Below are positions 22,401-33,799 of a stretch of 64,000 nt of DNA, piece after piece. The position numbers and the translations under genes are program-made. Numbering within the stretch: the stretch's first letter is position 1; every line of letters starts with the position of its first letter. This stretch comes from Porpolomopsis calyptriformis (taxonomy: Eukaryota > Basidiomycota > Agaricomycetes > Agaricales > Hygrophoraceae): positions 3,162,001-3,226,000 of the forward strand of contig OX621163.1 of assembly GCA_951640195.1 (NCBI GenBank). Direction: 5' to 3'. The notes below the pieces were generated by a model, which worked only from the letters and a program-made list of their open reading frames with translations, searched no databases and had not been told where the DNA came from.

Positions 22401-23680
22401 AAGTCTAAGTTTGAATGTCAAATCACGAAACATCAATGACGGGAAGAAATTCTACACAAAATCGCGCAAAGAAGAAAGAAAGCTGCTATTGTCAATTGTA
22501 GTGTCTCAGCTGCAGTACCTTTTGAGGAACCTGACCCACTACCATATACCCTGCTGAGCACACACTACCACATATCAGAATCCGTCCACTAACCTGAAAA
22601 TATCACTGGATGGCTTGCAAGGAATCGGGACAATCCAGCGATCCAAGTAAGGCTTTGAATGTTTATTGTATATCATCGCTTATAGCCTCTATTCACTCCA
22701 GGGTTTTCTCCCCCAACTACAGGATCATATCTTAGGTCGTCTGTTGGGAGAATCATTTGACAGTGACGAATCTGTGTATTCAGATGAAGAGTGGGCATCC
22801 ATTATATTCATGAACAATAGAATCTACCAACACAAAGTTCTTCGTGTCAACTACATGACATATGATATGCGGCAGTCTCAAGACTCCATTAATCCTCAGA
22901 TGCATGCAGACGTGATGGTTCTATCGCACGAAGACGATGATGGAACAAGGCAGCATCCTTACTGGTATGCCCATGTTGTCGGGATCTTTCACGCATACGT
23001 TTGGTATGTTGGCCCAGCCTCAAAGTCGACGGAGACTCAAAGAATTGATTTTCTCTGGGTACGGTGGTTTGGCCGCAACTTGTCCACTGAAGCCAGTTGG
23101 AAATCAAGGCGGCTTCACCGTTTGGGCTTCATACCGGGTGGCAGTGATGTGGAGGCATTTGGCTTTTTGAACCCACAGGACATTTTACGCACCGTCCATC
23201 TTATACCTGCATTTGTGTATAGTCAAACTGCGGACATACTTGGACCATCGATCGCACGTCAGCATATCGAATATGATGAAGATTGGATTTATTACTATGT
23301 GAACATGTAAGCGGTAAAATAATTCTGTTTCTACACATTTATCTTCGGTACACAGGTTCGTGGATCGCGACATGTTGATGCGCTATTTAGGTGGCAGAAT
23401 AGGTCACAAATCCTCACAACATACCAACAATAGTGGACTCTGACACGATGAAGGTGCGATCAAAGAGGATTACTTGGATCAAGACAACTATCTAGACCTC
23501 GAAGAGGAGGGAGAAGAGCAGAGCAATGGGGATATTGAATGTGACAATGAGGGTGCGGAAGGGGCGGAAGAGGCGGAAGGGGTGGAAGGGGTGGAAGATG
23601 ATGCAGTGTTGGGTGCAGAAGACGGTGAGGAGAATTGGGAGGACGATCCATTCAAGCAGGAAGGGTATGCAGAGCTGTAG
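19451..23680 (+). pseudogene. Plavaka-type transposase, decayed
   Basis: The order of motifs follows the fungal Plavaka transposase. It starts with a C2H2-like finger (CLSCKKSFKNNQGLTKHQNTC), then LMHWFYGRSNAKSIADLDSL, ETVIAPIMIWSDSTHLANFG, TASLWPIYIYFGNQSKYT, ILTHLKCDLVHGIWRL, FTYSVDYPEK, DLLQCAIPVFKGLLPSP, ILATWHAHAKLRLHTD, KTCAAFKTKELPHEEAARGR, KLHALGDY and a C-terminal PYWYAHVVGIFHA..V region with an acidic tail. Several introns remain recognisable. It is dead: TAG after QDG near 20,413 replaces a Trp, TGA codons fall at Arg positions near 20,518 and 22,438, and other stops and frameshifts occur. The protein would make a cut-and-paste transposase if intact. I could not define its ends. 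Confidence 0.8.
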
Positions 23681-23812
23681 TATAACCTTTAGGTAGTGAT
23701 ATTATCAGACTCCCTTCGTACACTCTCTGCCAACTACAGTTGCAAGGTTAGAGGGGACCTACCATCTAGCAATCAGGTATCTCTTGCCCAACTTCATACC
23801 ATATTGTCTTTG

Positions 23813-23870
23813 CAAGGTATTGGAACTAACATTTTGGCACTACAAGGTATTGTAACTCACATTCTGGCAT
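23813..23870 (+). repeat. Short tandem repeat, about 29-bp unit
   Basis: Two copies of CAAGGTATTG(G/T)AACT.ACATT(T/C)TGGCA lie side by side downstream of the Plavaka pseudogene. They could be part of its subterminal region. Confidence 0.5.
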
Positions 23871-24028
23871 AGCTTCTGCAATATCCTTTTGACTTGTTCT
23901 GACTTCACCAACTTCCTTAGCAAAATACCAACTCGCTACCAAGAAGGTGCATGTCTTACCTGGCCCAACCCTCTTTCAAAAGGTATGAAATGATCTGGTC
24001 GGAGTTTACATTTATGACCCAGCAATCC

Positions 24029-24330
24029 CTAGATATTGCGCTTTTGCTGATGTGCTTGGATAGGCAGGATGTCAAGTACAACTTTGAAAATAAGAGGATA
24101 TATTTTCTGGGATTCCTGAATTTTGGCCAGTAAGTCAAAGATTGACAGAAGTAAACTGAGGACATCACATACATCCCAGTACTGTACAAGATCGAGTGGT
24201 GCTTCAGGTGGTACAAGGGTGTCCTCTTTGTAGTGGTGAAGTTCATTTTTGATAGTGCACAAATCACATTCAAGTTGTTCAGCTTCTTGAGCTGCTTTCT
24301 CAGCAGCAGTGGGGGGGCACAGGTAGTAGC
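24029..24330 (-). pseudogene. hAT transposase C-terminal region fragment
   Basis: On the minus strand, KNELHHYKEDTLVPPEAPLD and LVQYWD end at a GTATGT intron donor and continue after the intron with ESQKIYPLIFKVVLDILPIQA. This is the usual stretch just before the SSVPCER box of hAT transposases. The box itself is not found after it, so the fragment is truncated or diverged. It may be the 3' end of the hAT gene whose other parts lie at 27,001-27,345 and 34,216-36,920; orientation and order agree. Confidence 0.6.
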
Positions 24331-24434
24331 AGTTGTTGCTAATGGTATTAATTGTAGTAACATTGATAGTGGAGTCAAAGACTCAGCTCCAGATAATGGT
24401 GTATTTGGTAGCGATGTATCAGGTGAAATATAAA

Positions 24435-24827
24435 TACTTCACTTCTAGAACTACTGGAGTTATACATCAATCAAGTAAGTCCTAGTTGTTCAGGGGAGAT
24501 GTGAATTGATTGGTAATGGACACTTCCTCCTTTGATGGGGCTTGAGTAATCCTTGGCTAGGATGTACAGATGAACAGGCTATCCAAACTCAATGGATAGT
24601 ATTGACTGGGAGAACAAGAATGAAGTCAATGGCTAACTTAGAAGAATATGTATCACAGTGAGGTCTCTCCAATAAGGACTGAGACTTAGAGAATGTGATG
24701 AATAAGCAGGGGCTGAAGTAAGATAAGATAGTCCATGATAGCTATGTTCAACTTACAGAAAATGTCAAGGGGTGATTCCTAAGTTGGTTCTTCATGTAAG
24801 AGGGCTTAGGCAAAATCACACAGGGTA
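24435..24827. other. Intergenic or hAT-internal remnant
   Basis: No gene is seen between the hAT fragment and the Tc1 element. It ends with the TATA target of the Tc1 insertion. Confidence 0.4.
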
Positions 24828-24829
24828 TA

Positions 24830-25043
24830 CAGTGGGCCAAAAAACTGTTTCAATGTTTGGCAAGTTTGACTTGATATTATTATATCCTGTGATATAAAAT
24901 AGATGAAATTATAAGAATATTATTAAAGATAGCCCTTCATCTTGGGTTCAAAAAGAGCCCATAAATGTTACAATTGGTCTAGTATTTCTAGAGATATTTT
25001 ATTTTGAATCTGGTGATATCATTGAAACAGTTGTTTTACTGAG
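24830..25043 (+). repeat. Left terminal inverted repeat of Tc1 element
   Basis: About 214 bp matching 26,221-26,436 in inverse. Near the outer edge lies ACTGTTTCAATG (24,844-24,855) and near the inner edge its reverse complement (25,020-25,031), a possible pair of transposase sites. Confidence 0.85.
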
Positions 25044-25190
25044 GTACTAAAATCTAGAAAAGATGATATTTTAACTTATAAGTGAAGACTGTTATGATAT
25101 GTTTGGTTCCAAAAGTGACCTGTGGATCATGTGAGTGTTGAACAGTAACAAACAAACCCAAACAACTAGTTGAACTTGACTACCATCATT

Positions 25191-26207
25191 ATGAAAAGCC
25201 TTTCTACTGCTGACTGCAATCACATCCTCTCCCTTGTTGATTCTGGTTATTCTGGTCACCAAATCTCAGATATAACTGGTGCTTCCAATGCTACCATCTC
25301 CAGACTACACTCCAGACATCGCCCTTATCTCCACAAATCTTCTGGAGGACATCCTTCAAAGCTTTCTACCTCTAATATTTGCTATGCAATTCATCTTATT
25401 GGCTCTGGGAAGGTTGAAAATGCTGTGGAAGTTACCCAAATGCTTAGGAATGTTACCAACCAACCTCTCTCTTCCCAAACTGTTTGAAATGGCTTGAAAG
25501 AAGTGGGGATGAAGGCTGTGGTGAAGAAGAAAAGACCTTTACTTACTAAGAGGCATAGGAAGGAGAGAATGGACTTTGCTTTGAGGCATTAAGATTGGAC
25601 CATAGAGGACTGGAAGAAGGTGGTGTGGTCAGATGAAACCAAAATCAATCGCTTGGGGTCAGATGGTAGGAAATGGGTATGGAAAAAGCTAGGGGAGGGA
25701 TTAAGTGATAGGCTAGTAGAGGGGACAAAGAAGTTTGGAGGTGGTTCTCTCATGATGTGGGGCTGTATGGCTTGGGAAGGGATTGGGTATGCTTGCAAGA
25801 TTAATGGAATAATGGATGGAGACCTCTATGTCAAGATTCTGGAGGAGGAGCTTCAACAAACTATCCAATTCTATAACAAGACCCCAGAAGACTTTATCTT
25901 CCAACAGGACAATGACTCCAAACATACCTGCAAGAAGGCTCAAAAATGGTTGAAGGATCATGGATATGAAGTCCTCTTGTGGCCTGCCCAATCCCCTGAT
26001 CTCAATCCTATTGAGCATCTCTGGAGTTACTTAAAAAGGAGATTAGCTGACTATGAGGTACCCCCTAATGGAATTGTGGAGTTATGGGAGAGGGTACAAG
26101 TAGAGTGGGATAAAATAGGAGTGGAGGCATGTCAGAAACTCATAGAGAGTATACCTAGATGTGTAGAAGCTGTATTGAAGGCTAAGGGAGGCTATACTAA
26201 GTACTAA
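25191..26207 (+). pseudogene. Tc1/mariner transposase, two nonsense codons
   Basis: From ATG 25,191 a single frame of about 338 codons is broken only by TGA at 25,485-25,487 and TAA at 25,590-25,592. The N-terminus is a helix-turn-helix region (ISDITGASNATISRLHSRHRP). The catalytic triad is visible: D in VWSDETKINRLG, D in FQQDNDSKHT, and E in SPDLNPIEHLW, with 34 residues between the second D and the E (DD34E). WVWKK and GGGSLMMWGCM match the family. The stops fit CGA to TGA and CAA to TAA changes. No introns. Confidence 0.9.
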
Positions 26208-26220
26208 ATACTAGTACAAG

Positions 26221-26436
26221 CCCTTAGCAAAACAACTGTTTCAATGATATAACCAGATTTGATAAGGAATATCTCTGGAAAAGCTTTACTAATCATAACA
26301 TTTAGGGGCTTGTTTTAAACCCAAGATGAAGGGCTATCTTCTATAATATTTTCATAATTCTCTCTATTTTATATCATAAGATATAATATTGTCAAGTCAA
26401 ACTTGCAAAACATTGAAACAGTTTTTTGGCCCATTG
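26221..26436 (-). repeat. Right terminal inverted repeat of Tc1 element
   Basis: Inverse partner of 24,830-25,043 with scattered mismatches; it carries the same pair of ACTGTTTCAATG boxes at 26,235-26,246 and 26,411-26,422. Confidence 0.85.
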
Positions 26437-26438
26437 TA

Positions 26439-27000
26439 AGCTTAAGAGACTAGACTAGATTGGATGTATTGACTATAGACAAATAGTATCAATAAGGGGT
26501 AGTACTAGGTACTGAGTACTGGGTAGTGAGTTCAAGGGAAAAGGGGGAGAGTAGACTAGGGGGAGGGGAGTGGGGTAAAAGTGGGTTAAAAGTGAACTGA
26601 ACTCCTCACTGGTCAAAAGGGGGCCCTTTATATATGTTTGAGAACAATGGGCAATGAGAACAATAGGAAATAGGAACAATAGATAAAAGAACAATGAGGA
26701 GTTTGAATTGTGACTCACTATGAGTCAGACAATGGGGAGAACAATGGAGGAGATCAATATGAGTCATAGTGACTCAGAGAACAATGGAGTGATGGCAGAA
26801 CAATGGAGAAATGGGATATGAGTCATTCTGACTCAGAGAACAATGGGGAAGAATGCTATTGTCTATAATAAGATAACATAGGTAAAGATAGTAGTGTATC
26901 TTATCTAAGATAAGATAATATGTGAGGGATAGTGATATCTTATCTAAGATAAGATAAGATAAGATAAGATAAGATAAGATAAAGGGTATCAGAGCTATTG
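26439..27000. other. Repeat-rich segment, possible LTR remnant
   Basis: The segment has several AGAACAATGG words, three palindromes with arms TGAGTCA/TGACTCA (26,711-26,727, about 26,759-26,776 and 26,820-26,836), a TATATA box near 26,628 and a microsatellite. It is followed at 26,985 by GGTATCAGAGC, the classical initiator-tRNA primer-binding sequence of many LTR elements. A copia-like 5' LTR is possible but no coding sequence follows, so this is tentative. Confidence 0.35.
26947..26982 (+). repeat. (AAGAT)n microsatellite
   Basis: About seven copies of a GATAA/AAGAT 5-mer occur in a row, preceded by imperfect copies from about 26,868. Confidence 0.9.
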
Positions 27001-27345
27001 GATGCTTCTTGCTGAATGCATGATCTTTGGTTAGGTTTTGATACCAAATCAGTTTGGGATCATAACAGATGGTGTATTTGAGGTGGATTGAGAGGCAGCA
27101 TTTGCAATTGATGGCAATGATGCTGTTCATCATGTAATATTGATGTTAGTGAGTTATGCAAAACCTCAAGCTTGAATGTGAGCTGCAGAATTTGTGGAAT
27201 GTGAGACGTGATTGTTTATAGATAAGGTTACGCCAGCTGCTAATGCTAACTGAGCATTTTGGTTGGCAATGTGCCTAGTGGAACAATAAGAAAGCATCTA
27301 GGATACATAAATAATCATTCTGCAATTAATTTGATAGACACATAC
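27001..27345 (-). pseudogene. hAT transposase middle fragment, left of E1
   Basis: On the minus strand, directly after the E1 insertion site, an intron beginning at GTATG ends in CCTAG near 27,298. The coding continues with HIANQNAQLALAAGV, a plausible continuation of the hAT exon at 34,216-34,290. The fragment then fades. Weak openings further on (near 27,133) are not clearly hAT. Confidence 0.45.
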
Positions 27346-27756
27346 TGTCACGGACGTAAATTTTCATTTCCTCTCTATGTTAGTCATTACCGTTTAGTCG
27401 GACAGGTCTTATCTCTACTTGGGATTCCCCAGGGATTCCCCACAGTTCTATATCTTTTCATATATCCGAGATAGGACACACTTCATTTCCGACAATCATG
27501 TTTCATCTCTTCACATGCTCCGAGTCTCTTATCATGTTTATCTTTACTCGTCGCATGTATTCCTCATGTATTCCTCGTGTTTATACTGACTCATCCGCAG
27601 TAGCGTAGTTAGTATATAAACTCCTAGTTAGTCGTACTCAGACTTTAAGTCTGATTCCTCGTTAGCAACCCAATAACTAGGACTTGAGACATTATCATCG
27701 TCTTGGGACAGAGCTCTCCGAAGTAAAACCATCTCATCGACAACCAGTTTATAACA
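27346..27756 (+). repeat. E1 5' LTR
   Basis: 411 bp, starts TGTCACGG and ends TTTATAACA; it contains the TATA box and the R-region segment that matches the primer site. Confidence 0.95.
27613..27619 (+). promoter_or_regulatory. E1 TATA box
   Basis: TATATAA lies 28 bp upstream of AAGTCTGATTC (27,647-27,657). RNA starting near 27,641-27,647 would carry that 11-mer at its 5' end. Confidence 0.6.
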
Positions 27757-27757
27757 A

Positions 27758-27768
27758 GAATCAGACTT
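27758..27768 (+). promoter_or_regulatory. E1 primer-binding site, self-complementary to LTR
   Basis: GAATCAGACTT starts one base after the LTR and is the exact reverse complement of the LTR segment 27,647-27,657. This geometry is that of Tf1-type self-primed elements, in which the RNA 5' end folds back as primer. No tRNA 3' end complement (TGG start) is present. Confidence 0.65.
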
Positions 27769-27921
27769 CCTTCTTGCTCTCTCCCCCCTATTTGATCCAC
27801 CCTTGCTTTAACACTGGACGACGACGACGAGGACTTCTACGACTCCTCTGAGCAGAACAACCCCCTCTCTCAGTCGCTCTACTCACAAACCCGAATCTTC
27901 CCAGATCCAAACGAGGAAGCT

Positions 27922-29325
27922 AGTTAAGCTTCTCCTTTGCCGAGTATCACACAAGCTCTAGGAAGAACTCGAAGCGAAACAACTCGCTTACTTGCCGCCG
28001 CCCATTCACAACGTCCCATCACTCCCCCTACTATCAGATATCAACCCTTCCCGTACCAACAACCGACCCAACTGTCTTCACCTTTAACAACACCTTCACC
28101 TTCACCATCACCAGATCCAATGGGTTCTCGCGCTAATCCCCCTGTTCCCAACCTCAATGAAATTCTCGCAGTCATGAACGACTTGCGGAGGGAAATGGCT
28201 AACCTGCAGACCTCGAACACGAACCAGGCAGCAGAGATCCAAAATCTCCAACAACAACTCACTGCCCAAGGTCAAGTTCAGCCCCCACCAGGACCTCAGC
28301 CTCAACCCCCTGCCGCTCCCACCATCGAGATAAAGATGGCCAAGCCAGATGAGTTCACTGGTCGACAACAAGATGTCGACAAATTTATCAACAGCTGCGA
28401 ATTGTATTTCATGGGGAAACCATACCGCGATGAACACAAGATCCCCTTTGCCCTTTCCTTCATGAAGGGCATGATGGCTCAAACTTGGTCTGAAAAGGAG
28501 ACCAACGACATGAGGACCGTCAACTGGACTGGTCCGACCGCTACTTGGGCCGCCTTCGTAACTCGATTCCGATCAACGTTCGAAGGAATCGACAGGCAAT
28601 CCCGCGCTCGTAACGACATCAAGAATCTCCACCAAGGAAGAAAGAAAATCGAAGACTATAACTTGCGCTTCGGCGCTTTACAGGTCGACACCGGTTTCAA
28701 CGACGCCGCCCTCATCGATCTCTACCAAGCTGGACTCGATTCCGAGTTCATTGAATATATCTACCGACTCCCCACCGTCCCTACCACCCTTCAAGAGTGG
28801 AAGGACGCCACGACACGTTACCAACACCAAAAGGACATTCTCGCCTCACAGAAACAGTCCTCTACGTCCCGACCCCAATACTCTAACCCCTTTCCTGCAC
28901 GAGGATCGTATGTGGCTGCAACGACGACCCGCCAAACGACAGCAGCCCCCACCATCAAGAAAGAAGAACTTTCCTCTTCTACCAATACGATCCCATACGG
29001 AAATTGTTACTCCTGCAGCCAACCTGGCCACTTCGCGAACGCCTGCCCAAATCGAATCGCCGGTGATGCGAAGAATTTACCCGATACCTCTTCCTCACGT
29101 CGAGGAGGATACTTTCGAGGTAGAGGAGGTTACAGAGGACGAGGACGAGGACGAGGCAGAGACATACGTGTCGTTGCCACTGAGCCCCACATGGAGAACG
29201 TCAGCTCACCCGCTACACTGGCAATGGGCGAAACTCCGTCGGACATGGCAAAATCTGGTATACGCAATTGGTCGGATAATCGGAAGAAGAGGTTGGCAGC
29301 GGACTTGAAAGCCCAGGGTTTTTGA
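27922..29325 (+). CDS. gag: E1 gag (capsid and nucleocapsid)
   Basis: The frame is open from just after a TAA (about 27,919-27,921) to TGA 29,323-29,325. The acidic leader upstream of that TAA (DDDDEDFYDSSEQ) suggests that the original start lay further 5' and that the stop is a lesion. The first ATG in the open part is 28,120. A coiled-coil region (MNDLRREMANLQTSNTNQA) precedes a capsid-like domain (IKMAKPDEFTGRQQDVDKF, FALSFMKGMMAQTWSE). A zinc knuckle CYSCSQPGHFANACP (CX2CX4HX4C) and an RGG-rich tail follow. Gag assembles the particle and binds the element RNA. The last codons form the frameshift site. Confidence 0.85.
29316..29322 (+). promoter_or_regulatory. E1 -1 frameshift heptamer G_GGT_TTT
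   Basis: In the gag frame the codons are CAG GGT TTT TGA. The heptamer GGGTTTT has the X_XXY_YYZ form and abuts the stop. A shift of -1 enters the pol frame directly. Confidence 0.65.
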
Positions 29326-32300
29326 AAGGTTCAGATGATACGCTCAACGTTACGGACCATATCACTCGATGTATCATTGCTCCTTCCAATTTATTTCGAA
29401 CTCTTGGTACTATTGAAAAGGGCGATTCAGGACTTACGATGGACGTTTGGATCAAAGCTTCAGACAGTGGCCGACGTGTCCCCGCCACGTGTCTTATTGA
29501 TAGCGGAGCTTCTGGGAACTTTATGGACGAGAATTTCGCAACTCGTCACGAATTTACTCTTCAGGATTTGGAAACCCCAATCCTCGTACGGAATGCCGAT
29601 GGGTCAGAGAACCGAGGAGGCCCGATCGTTTTTGACACTGATGTCTGGATAGAAGCTCCAGGTGGACACACTGAAAGGATCCGTTTGGAAGTGACCAACC
29701 TCAGATCCAAGTTTGATATTATCCTCGGCTACCCATGGCTCAGAGCTCAAAACCCTAGTATCGACTGGGAGAGTTCAACACTGGCTCTCGGAGGCAAAGA
29801 GATTTCCCGTTGGTATTGTAGTGGCGAAGCAGAGCCCTCTGTGGTAGAATCGGTCTCGCTGGCGATAACAAGTATTTCAAAATCGGACGAGTCTAGAGCC
29901 AGCACGGTGGAGGAAGATATGCGAAAGTTTGTACCGGAGGTCTATTGGAAAGACTATGCTAGTGTCTTTGCCAAGGAGTCCTTCGATTGCCTTCCACCTC
30001 ATTCTGAATTTGATCACGTCATTGATCTCAAAGATAGCTTCGTACCTCAGAATGACAAGACTTATCCGATGTCCCCTCGAGAGATGGACTTCCTAGAGAA
30101 ATTTTTGGAAGAAAACGTGGCCACTGGACGAATATTCAAAGGAACCTCACCTCAAGCCGCTCCCTTCTTCCTAAGCAAGAAAGCTGAAGAAATCAACGCA
30201 AAAGGACAAGACGCTGGATACAGACCAATCGAGGACTACCGTTATCTGAACCACTTCACTGTTCCTGACCGATATCCTCTACCACTTCTCCATCAAATCG
30301 TTCAGCAACCCAAATTACGATCTACTGCGCTATTCACAGTCGTGGATATCCGATGGGGATTTAACAACATTCGGATCAAAGAAGGCGACGAATGGAAAGC
30401 TGCCTTCAACACGGTCAAAGGACTCTATGTTCCAAGAGTGATGTTCTTTGGTCTACGAAATTCTCCAGCTACGTTCCAACGGATGATCGACACACGATTT
30501 GCTGAAGTATTGAAATCAGGTTGTGTTTTTATCTATATCGATGACGTTCTCATCTGCGGAGATGATCTAGAAGAATTGCGTTATTGGACGTTCAAGACCC
30601 TTGATATCATGAAGAAGAACAAGCTCTCCTGCAAACCTGTCAAATGCCAATTCGAGAAAGAAGAGGTGATCTATCTGGGGATGACCTTAACGAAAGGTCA
30701 TATTGGAACCAATCCCAAGAAGGTCAAAGCCATAGCTGAATGGCCCGAACCTCGAACCGTCAAACAACTCCAATCCTTTCTCAGAAGCGCAAATTTCTGG
30801 AGAAAATATATCAGGGACTTCTCAAAGATCGCCCAACCACTCAACCAGTTACTCCGCAAAGATACCATATGGGAATGGACCTCCAAACGACAACACGCCT
30901 TCAATCAGTTGAAACACTCCCTTACGAATGCCCCTGTCCTCGAAGTGCCGGACCAAGACCTGCCGTACTGCCTAGAGACTGACGCCTCTGGTTTTGCTTT
31001 AGGAGGAATACTGTCTCAGCTACACGAAAACGAATGGAAACCCGTAGGCTTTCACTCAAGGTCTTTAACCCCTGCTGAAAAGAAATATCCGACTCACGAC
31101 GCTGAGCTTCTGGCGATAATAGACTGTCTTAAAGCATGGCGACATCTTTTGGAAGGTTCACGACATGACCTTCTGATTCGTACCGACAGTCTCGCCCTCA
31201 AGTATTTCAGTACTGCTCACGTATTGTTTGGACGACGTGCTCATTGGTCAGAAATCTTATCAAGATACGAGTATAAAATCGAGTACGTCCCAGGGAGAAA
31301 GAACAAGGCCGATGGGTTATCCAGGCACCTGGATTATTTCGACGAGGGTAAAGACGAGGTGGAAGATGAGGTTTTAATCGCAGATGAACATTGGATCAAT
31401 TCGATCGTCAAACTTTCAGAACCAGACTTTTTCGCGGAATTACGCTTCAAGCTACCAATACCGAACAAGATCTCACAGAAAATTGAGGATGCCTCACTGT
31501 TTTGGGACCAAGCCGATGGGTTGGTTCGCGATGTTGAAGGTCGAATTGTGGTGCCGGAGGAAGTATCTCTGCGCACAAACATAATACGACTGTCCCACGC
31601 CTACCCCCACGCTGGACACCCTGGCATTGAGAAGACGAAGGAGCTAGTGCTCCGAAACTTTGTTTGGGATGGCGTCTCTCAAGACGTTATCAACTACGTA
31701 CGATCCTGTCCTGCTTGTCAACAAAACAAGAATTATCCTTCGAAGCCGACAGGACTCCTACAACCTATACCCCCCGCTACCGAACCATGGACTGAGATAA
31801 CCGTCGATCTCATTGTTCAACTACCTGACTCGCTTGGATATGACGCCGTGATGGTAGTCGTCGATCATTTCACAAAACAAGCCCACTTTATTCCGACGAC
31901 CTCCAATCTCTCATCAGAGGGCGCTGCCTAACTTTTCCGTGATCATATCTGGAAACACCATAGATGGCCAAAGAAGATTATTTCTGATCATGGAGTTCAG
32001 TTCGCGTCAAAATTCACTGAAGCCCTCAACAAACTCCTAGGAACCATTTCTGGACTGTCTACTGCTTATCATCCCGAGACCGATGGTCAGACTGAACGAA
32101 CGAATCAAGAACTCGAAGTCTACCTACGGTTTTATACCAATTTTATGCAAGACGACTGGTCCGAATGGTTGGCCTCTGCCGAATTCGCTTACAACAATCG
32201 ACAACACTCCTCCACATCACAATCACCCTTCTATTTGGAATATGGCCGTCACCCTCACTTACCGATCACAATCGGATTCCCGAGTAATGTCCCCGCAGCA

Positions 32301-32858
32301 AACACCTTTCACGAACGTCTCACGCGTGCTCAGAAGAATGCTGGCGAATCACTTTCACACGCCGCAGAATCAATGAAAAAGTATGCCGACCGAAAACGGA
32401 AACTCTCTCCCTCCTTCAAAGTCGGAGATTTGGTTTGGTTAGACACCAAGAACATCAAGACGACTCGACCTGCCAAGAAACTAGATAACCGAAGAACTGG
32501 ACCATTCAAGATCCTGAAACAAGTATCGGATCTTGCGTATCTTATTGATATCCCCGGAACTTGGAAGCTCCACCCAGTTTTTCACGTATCACTCCTAAGA
32601 CCAAATGTCGAAGATAAGTTGCTCCACCCTGATGTTACTGATACATCTCGACCTCCACCAGATCTGATCGAGAACGAAGAGGAATATGAAGTTGAATCTA
32701 TTCTTCAACACTCCGGAGTTCAACGCCGACGAAAGTATTTGGTCAAATGGAAAGGTTATCTGATCGAAGAAGCTACTTGGGAAGAACGATCGAACGTCTT
32801 ACGACACGCCAAAGAAATTGTGAAGACTTACGAAGACTCAATTCAAACGGCGACTTGA
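29316..32858 (+). pseudogene. pol: E1 pol polyprotein, one nonsense codon
   Basis: The -1 frame runs from the slip site to TGA 32,856-32,858, broken only by TAA at 31,929-31,931. Order: aspartic protease with LIDSGASGN; reverse transcriptase with FTVVDIRWGFNNIRIK and the active box FIYIDDVLI; RNase H with ETDASGFALGG and a DAELLAI segment; integrase HHCC zinc region (HAGHPGIEKTKEL, SCPACQQNK); the integrase core with DLIVQLP, ISDHGVQFAS and TNQELEVY; then a GPF-type region and a chromodomain (EYEVESILQHSG, YLVKWKGYLIEEATWEE). The stop is at a Lys codon in the E2 copy (AAA to TAA). The chromodomain places it among chromoviruses. Confidence 0.92.
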
Positions 32859-33027
32859 CTTGTTTGTCATCATTTCAACTGTCCATTTTTGAATTCTATT
32901 TTTAGGTCGAGCAGGCGTTTATAAACTCAGAATTGTCGATACGATTCCATCCAGTCTTTCCCCCACTTTGACGAACTTACCCAATACTGTTGTTCCCAAC
33001 ACCAACATCGCTGAATCATCATTCATA

Positions 33028-33765
33028 ATGCCCGCCACTCGATCTCCCTCTCCTCAAGTCGCCATCAGACGCGCTGGACGAATCCCCTCATCCGCCGCCA
33101 TCCGTTCCCCTACCCCCGGTCCCTCCACCTCTTCTTCCTCCACTTGACAATTGCGCCGACAAGCTCGCGCACGAGCAGAGGATTTCTTCAAAGAGTACCC
33201 CACAGAGACCCCTCCTCCCGAAGATCCCGCCGTCACCATTTCGCGTCTCACGGTCCACAGCAATAGTGTTAGCAACTGGAACCGAGAACTTCGACAAGAA
33301 CGCGATGTCTTGAAAGCCGAGCTCAAAGCATCAGAGAGGAGCGCTCTATATTGGAAGAACCGCTGGGATGAAAGTGAGCTCAAAGTTTGGGAGCTCCAAC
33401 GACAGAAGAAGCGTACATGGGTCGATTGCTACGACGTCACCACCCGCGCCATCATCGTCAAGCTCGTAGAGGAGAGTCGTCGAGCTGAACGGCTCTCTCG
33501 AGAAGACTTCCTCCGAGCCCAACAAGACCTTGCGACGACGGAAACTATAATCAATTACGGTATGTCGGTCGAGTACCCCATCAACCTCGACCTAGAATAC
33601 CCGGACGACGACGACGTCAAGACAATCCGGGCCCCTTCCCCCATCGAAGCGGCTTCGGAAGCTGTCCCCATCGCTTCCCTCTCAGTGGTCATCGAGGCCC
33701 CCACTGATGAGGAAATCCAGACTCAGGCCCCGGAGGACGAAACGACTGACACCACCCAGATTTGA
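33028..33765 (+). pseudogene. E1 ORF3, coiled-coil protein after pol
   Basis: An ORF of about 245 codons starts at ATG 33,028, 169 bp after pol, and ends 34 bp before the 3' LTR. One TGA (33,146-33,148) interrupts it. The homologous E2 ORF has CGA at that place, so this is a CpG-type mutation. The N-terminus is basic and Ser/Pro rich; the middle is a long helix (NWNRELRQERDVLKAELKAS, WKNRWDESELKVWELQR, VKLVEESRRAERLSRED); the C-terminus is acidic and Thr/Glu rich. There is no signal peptide or membrane helix, so it is not env-like. Function unknown. Confidence 0.8.
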
Positions 33766-33799
33766 AATTCGGGTCGAATTTCCCGAAAAACGAGGTGTA

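Larger units (their letters stand above)
24830..26436 (+). mobile_element. Tc1/mariner element, about 1.6 kb
   Basis: The ends CAGTGGGCCAAAAAACTG and the inverted CAATGGGCCAAAAAACTG are flanked by TA on both sides (24,828-24,829 and 26,437-26,438), the standard target of this superfamily. Inverted repeats reach about 215 bp on each side. The single transposase gene between them has two nonsense codons, so the copy is non-autonomous now. It may have inserted into the decaying hAT element. Confidence 0.9.

Noticed and set aside
23460..23680. Separate small acidic gene at the end of the Plavaka region
   Set aside because: It is best explained as the acidic C-terminal tail of the same transposase; the mirror Pro/Leu ORF on the other strand is its shadow.
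33028..33765. Envelope gene for ORF3 of E1
   Set aside because: No signal peptide, transmembrane helix or cleavage site; the protein is coiled coil and acidic.
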